This document shows, one piece after another, positions 4,300 to 5,451 of a DNA stretch of 5,451 nucleotides (its first letter is position 1; each line of letters opens with the position of its first letter). A program made the translations under genes and the position numbers. The stretch is from a bacterium (GTDB lineage Bacteria; Oederibacteriota; PGYV01; DSBP01): the NCBI GenBank assembly GCA_011049465.1, contig DSBP01000130.1:1-5451 (forward strand). Reading direction: 5' to 3'. The notes beneath the pieces were generated by a model. That model was not told where the DNA came from and did no database searches. It saw only the letters and a list, made by a program, of their open reading frames with translations.

Positions 4300-5451
4300 G
4301 CAATCAGCGAGACGGACTGGGTTGATTATCCGTATGGAGTCCAGTATGTCAGCGGAAACACAAACGCCATACGAAATGACCTTAACTCAAAATACACTCT
4401 GTGGAAAAGCAATTATGTAACCACGAGCGGCGCGGGCGGTTATCAGAGGATTGTCTCGCCTGAGTCAATTCAGGGGTATGCTAACTGCACGGTCTCCGAG
4501 GGCATCGGATACGGGATGCTTCTCGCGGTATATTACAATGATAAAACGCTATTTGACAATCTCTGGTCCTACAAACAGACAAAAAACAACACAACGGGCT
4601 TAATGCACTGGCTGATTGACCAAAACGGGACTGTGAGGGGAAACGGCTCGGCTACAGACGGCGACACTGACATTGCTTTTGCCCTGTTAAAAGCGCAGGA
4701 GAGATGGGGCGGGACTTACGCGTCAACCGCCGGGACAGAGCTCAATAAAATAACCACAAACTGTATTAATGCCGGCGATTACCATGTAAAGCCGGGAGAC
4801 TCATGGGATGACCACCAGTTTCCTTCTTATTTCTCCCCTGCTTTTTACAGGCAGTTCGGAACAGCCACGGGTTACACTACTTTCTGGAATAATGTAATAA
4901 CAAAGTGCAGCCAGATGGTGGGTTCTGCCAGAAACAATACATCGGGACTTATAGATGACACGATTACGCACGCGGGCGCCGGACGGGGAGACAATTACAA
5001 ATATGATTCAGCCAGGGTGCCGTGGAGATACGCCAAGGATTATGTGTGGTACGGGGACAGCTTCGCTCAGGGCCAGATAAACAGGCAGGCCGGATTTTTC
5101 AACGGAATCGGCGCGACAAATATCCGCGACTGTTATGTGGTTTCAAGCGGGAACTCCTGCGGTTCATACAATAACGCGCCTTTTGTAGGCTCTGCCGGGT
5201 GCGCGATGATGGTAAGCAGCACGTATGAAAGCACATTGAATAATAATTTCTACCCTCAGACTTCAAGTTATGGAATACCATCCACATATTACAACACAAC
5301 ACTTCAGCTTCTTACGCTTATATTGATGGCCGGTTACATGCCCGCGAATATAGGCGGCGGCGGGCCGACAGACCCGACACCAACACCGACCCAGGGTACA
5401 GGCGACCCGAGCGCAGGGCTTCTTGATGATATGGAAGACGGAGACAATCAG
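4231..5451 (+). CDS. Secreted glycoside hydrolase family 8 enzyme with C-terminal CBM11-like module (3' partial)
   Basis: 407 codons are open to the right edge. A signal peptide is clear: K5-R6, hydrophobic core 7-20, and an A-Q-A site with cleavage likely after residue 23. The GH8 domain spans about 28-371. S-E-G-I-G-Y-G-M (89-96) carries the proton donor E90. ATDGDTDIAFALLKAQERW (141-159) satisfies the family 8 signature at every position, with D143 the conserved third acid. YDSARVPWR (258-266) holds D259 and R262, spaced like the base Asp and Arg of subfamily GH8a enzymes. FPSYFSPAFYRQFG (197-210) is also typical. The family performs inverting hydrolysis of cellulose, xylan, mixed-linked glucan or chitosan; the exact substrate is not readable here. 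A short PTDPTPTPT linker (379-387) leads into GLLDDMEDGDNQ, the first residues of a module like those in the upstream protein. The enzyme would act outside the cytoplasm. It has its own promoter and Shine-Dalgarno site. Confidence 0.93.
   Translation, partial: MSNLKRVFVSFLFVFILFTAAQAAISETDWVDYPYGVQYVSGNTNAIRNDLNSKYTLWKSNYVTTSGAGGYQRIVSPESIQGYANCTVSEGIGYGMLLAVYYNDKTLFDNLWSYKQTKNNTTGLMHWLIDQNGTVRGNGSATDGDTDIAFALLKAQERWGGTYASTAGTELNKITTNCINAGDYHVKPGDSWDDHQFPSYFSPAFYRQFGTATGYTTFWNNVITKCSQMVGSARNNTSGLIDDTITHAGAGRGDNYKYDSARVPWRYAKDYVWYGDSFAQGQINRQAGFFNGIGATNIRDCYVVSSGNSCGSYNNAPFVGSAGCAMMVSSTYESTLNNNFYPQTSSYGIPSTYYNTTLQLLTLILMAGYMPANIGGGGPTDPTPTPTQGTGDPSAGLLDDMEDGDNQ

Noticed and set aside
5099..5302. 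Minus-strand open frame of 67 codons inside the GH8 gene
   Set aside because: Lies wholly within the strongly supported GH8 coding region and has no recognisable features.

Overview
The window holds two large same-strand genes, both cut by the window edges, separated by a 253-base regulatory gap. Both encode secreted or surface proteins that appear to act on polysaccharides. Gene 1 (3-3977, 5' end missing) is a mosaic of three CBM11-like beta-sandwich modules, one unrelated beta-rich module with cysteines at both ends, four Thr/Pro-rich linkers, and a C-terminal YPNPF domain like those that terminate cell-surface proteins (FlgD-like / type A sorting-domain style). Gene 2 (4231-5451, 3' end missing) has a signal peptide, a complete glycoside hydrolase family 8 (GH8) catalytic domain and a short Pro/Thr linker. 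It then runs into the opening motif of the same CBM11-like module just as the window ends.

Layout: 3-494 module A (N-terminal part missing); 495-590 linker 1; 591-1169 module B; 1170-2117 linker 2, a 316-residue Thr-rich repeat region; 2118-2576 module C; 2577-2675 linker 3; 2676-3272 module D; 3273-3644 linker 4; 3645-3977 C-terminal domain; 3995-4032 intrinsic terminator; 4084-4112 sigma70-type promoter; 4125-4143 inverted repeat in the leader; 4218-4224 Shine-Dalgarno; 4231 onward GH8 gene.

The shared module (opening LLDD-x-ED, then WGG-x-WYTY, W-T-x plus FTQ in the middle, and a W/F-x-D-x-E strand at the end) ties the two genes together. The GH8 enzyme would cut a beta-1,4-linked or mixed-linked glycan. 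The multi-module protein could act as a non-cellulosomal surface binder, or it could be another enzyme whose catalytic part lies upstream of the window. The genes have separate transcription signals, so they are neighbours of a shared functional cluster rather than a tight operon.

Organism: bacterial, Gram-negative-type architecture, moderate GC, with strong AAGGAGG and TTGACA signals. Long T-P-T-x linkers together with YPNPF-terminated proteins remind me of uncultured candidate phyla (for example Goldbacteria-like or other FCB-adjacent lineages). This is a weak impression from protein style, not a demonstrated assignment. No RNA gene, mobile element, CRISPR array or phage gene is visible. 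The most unusual material is the hierarchical repeat structure of the gene 1 linkers and the evidence in the DNA of linker-mediated module shuffling.
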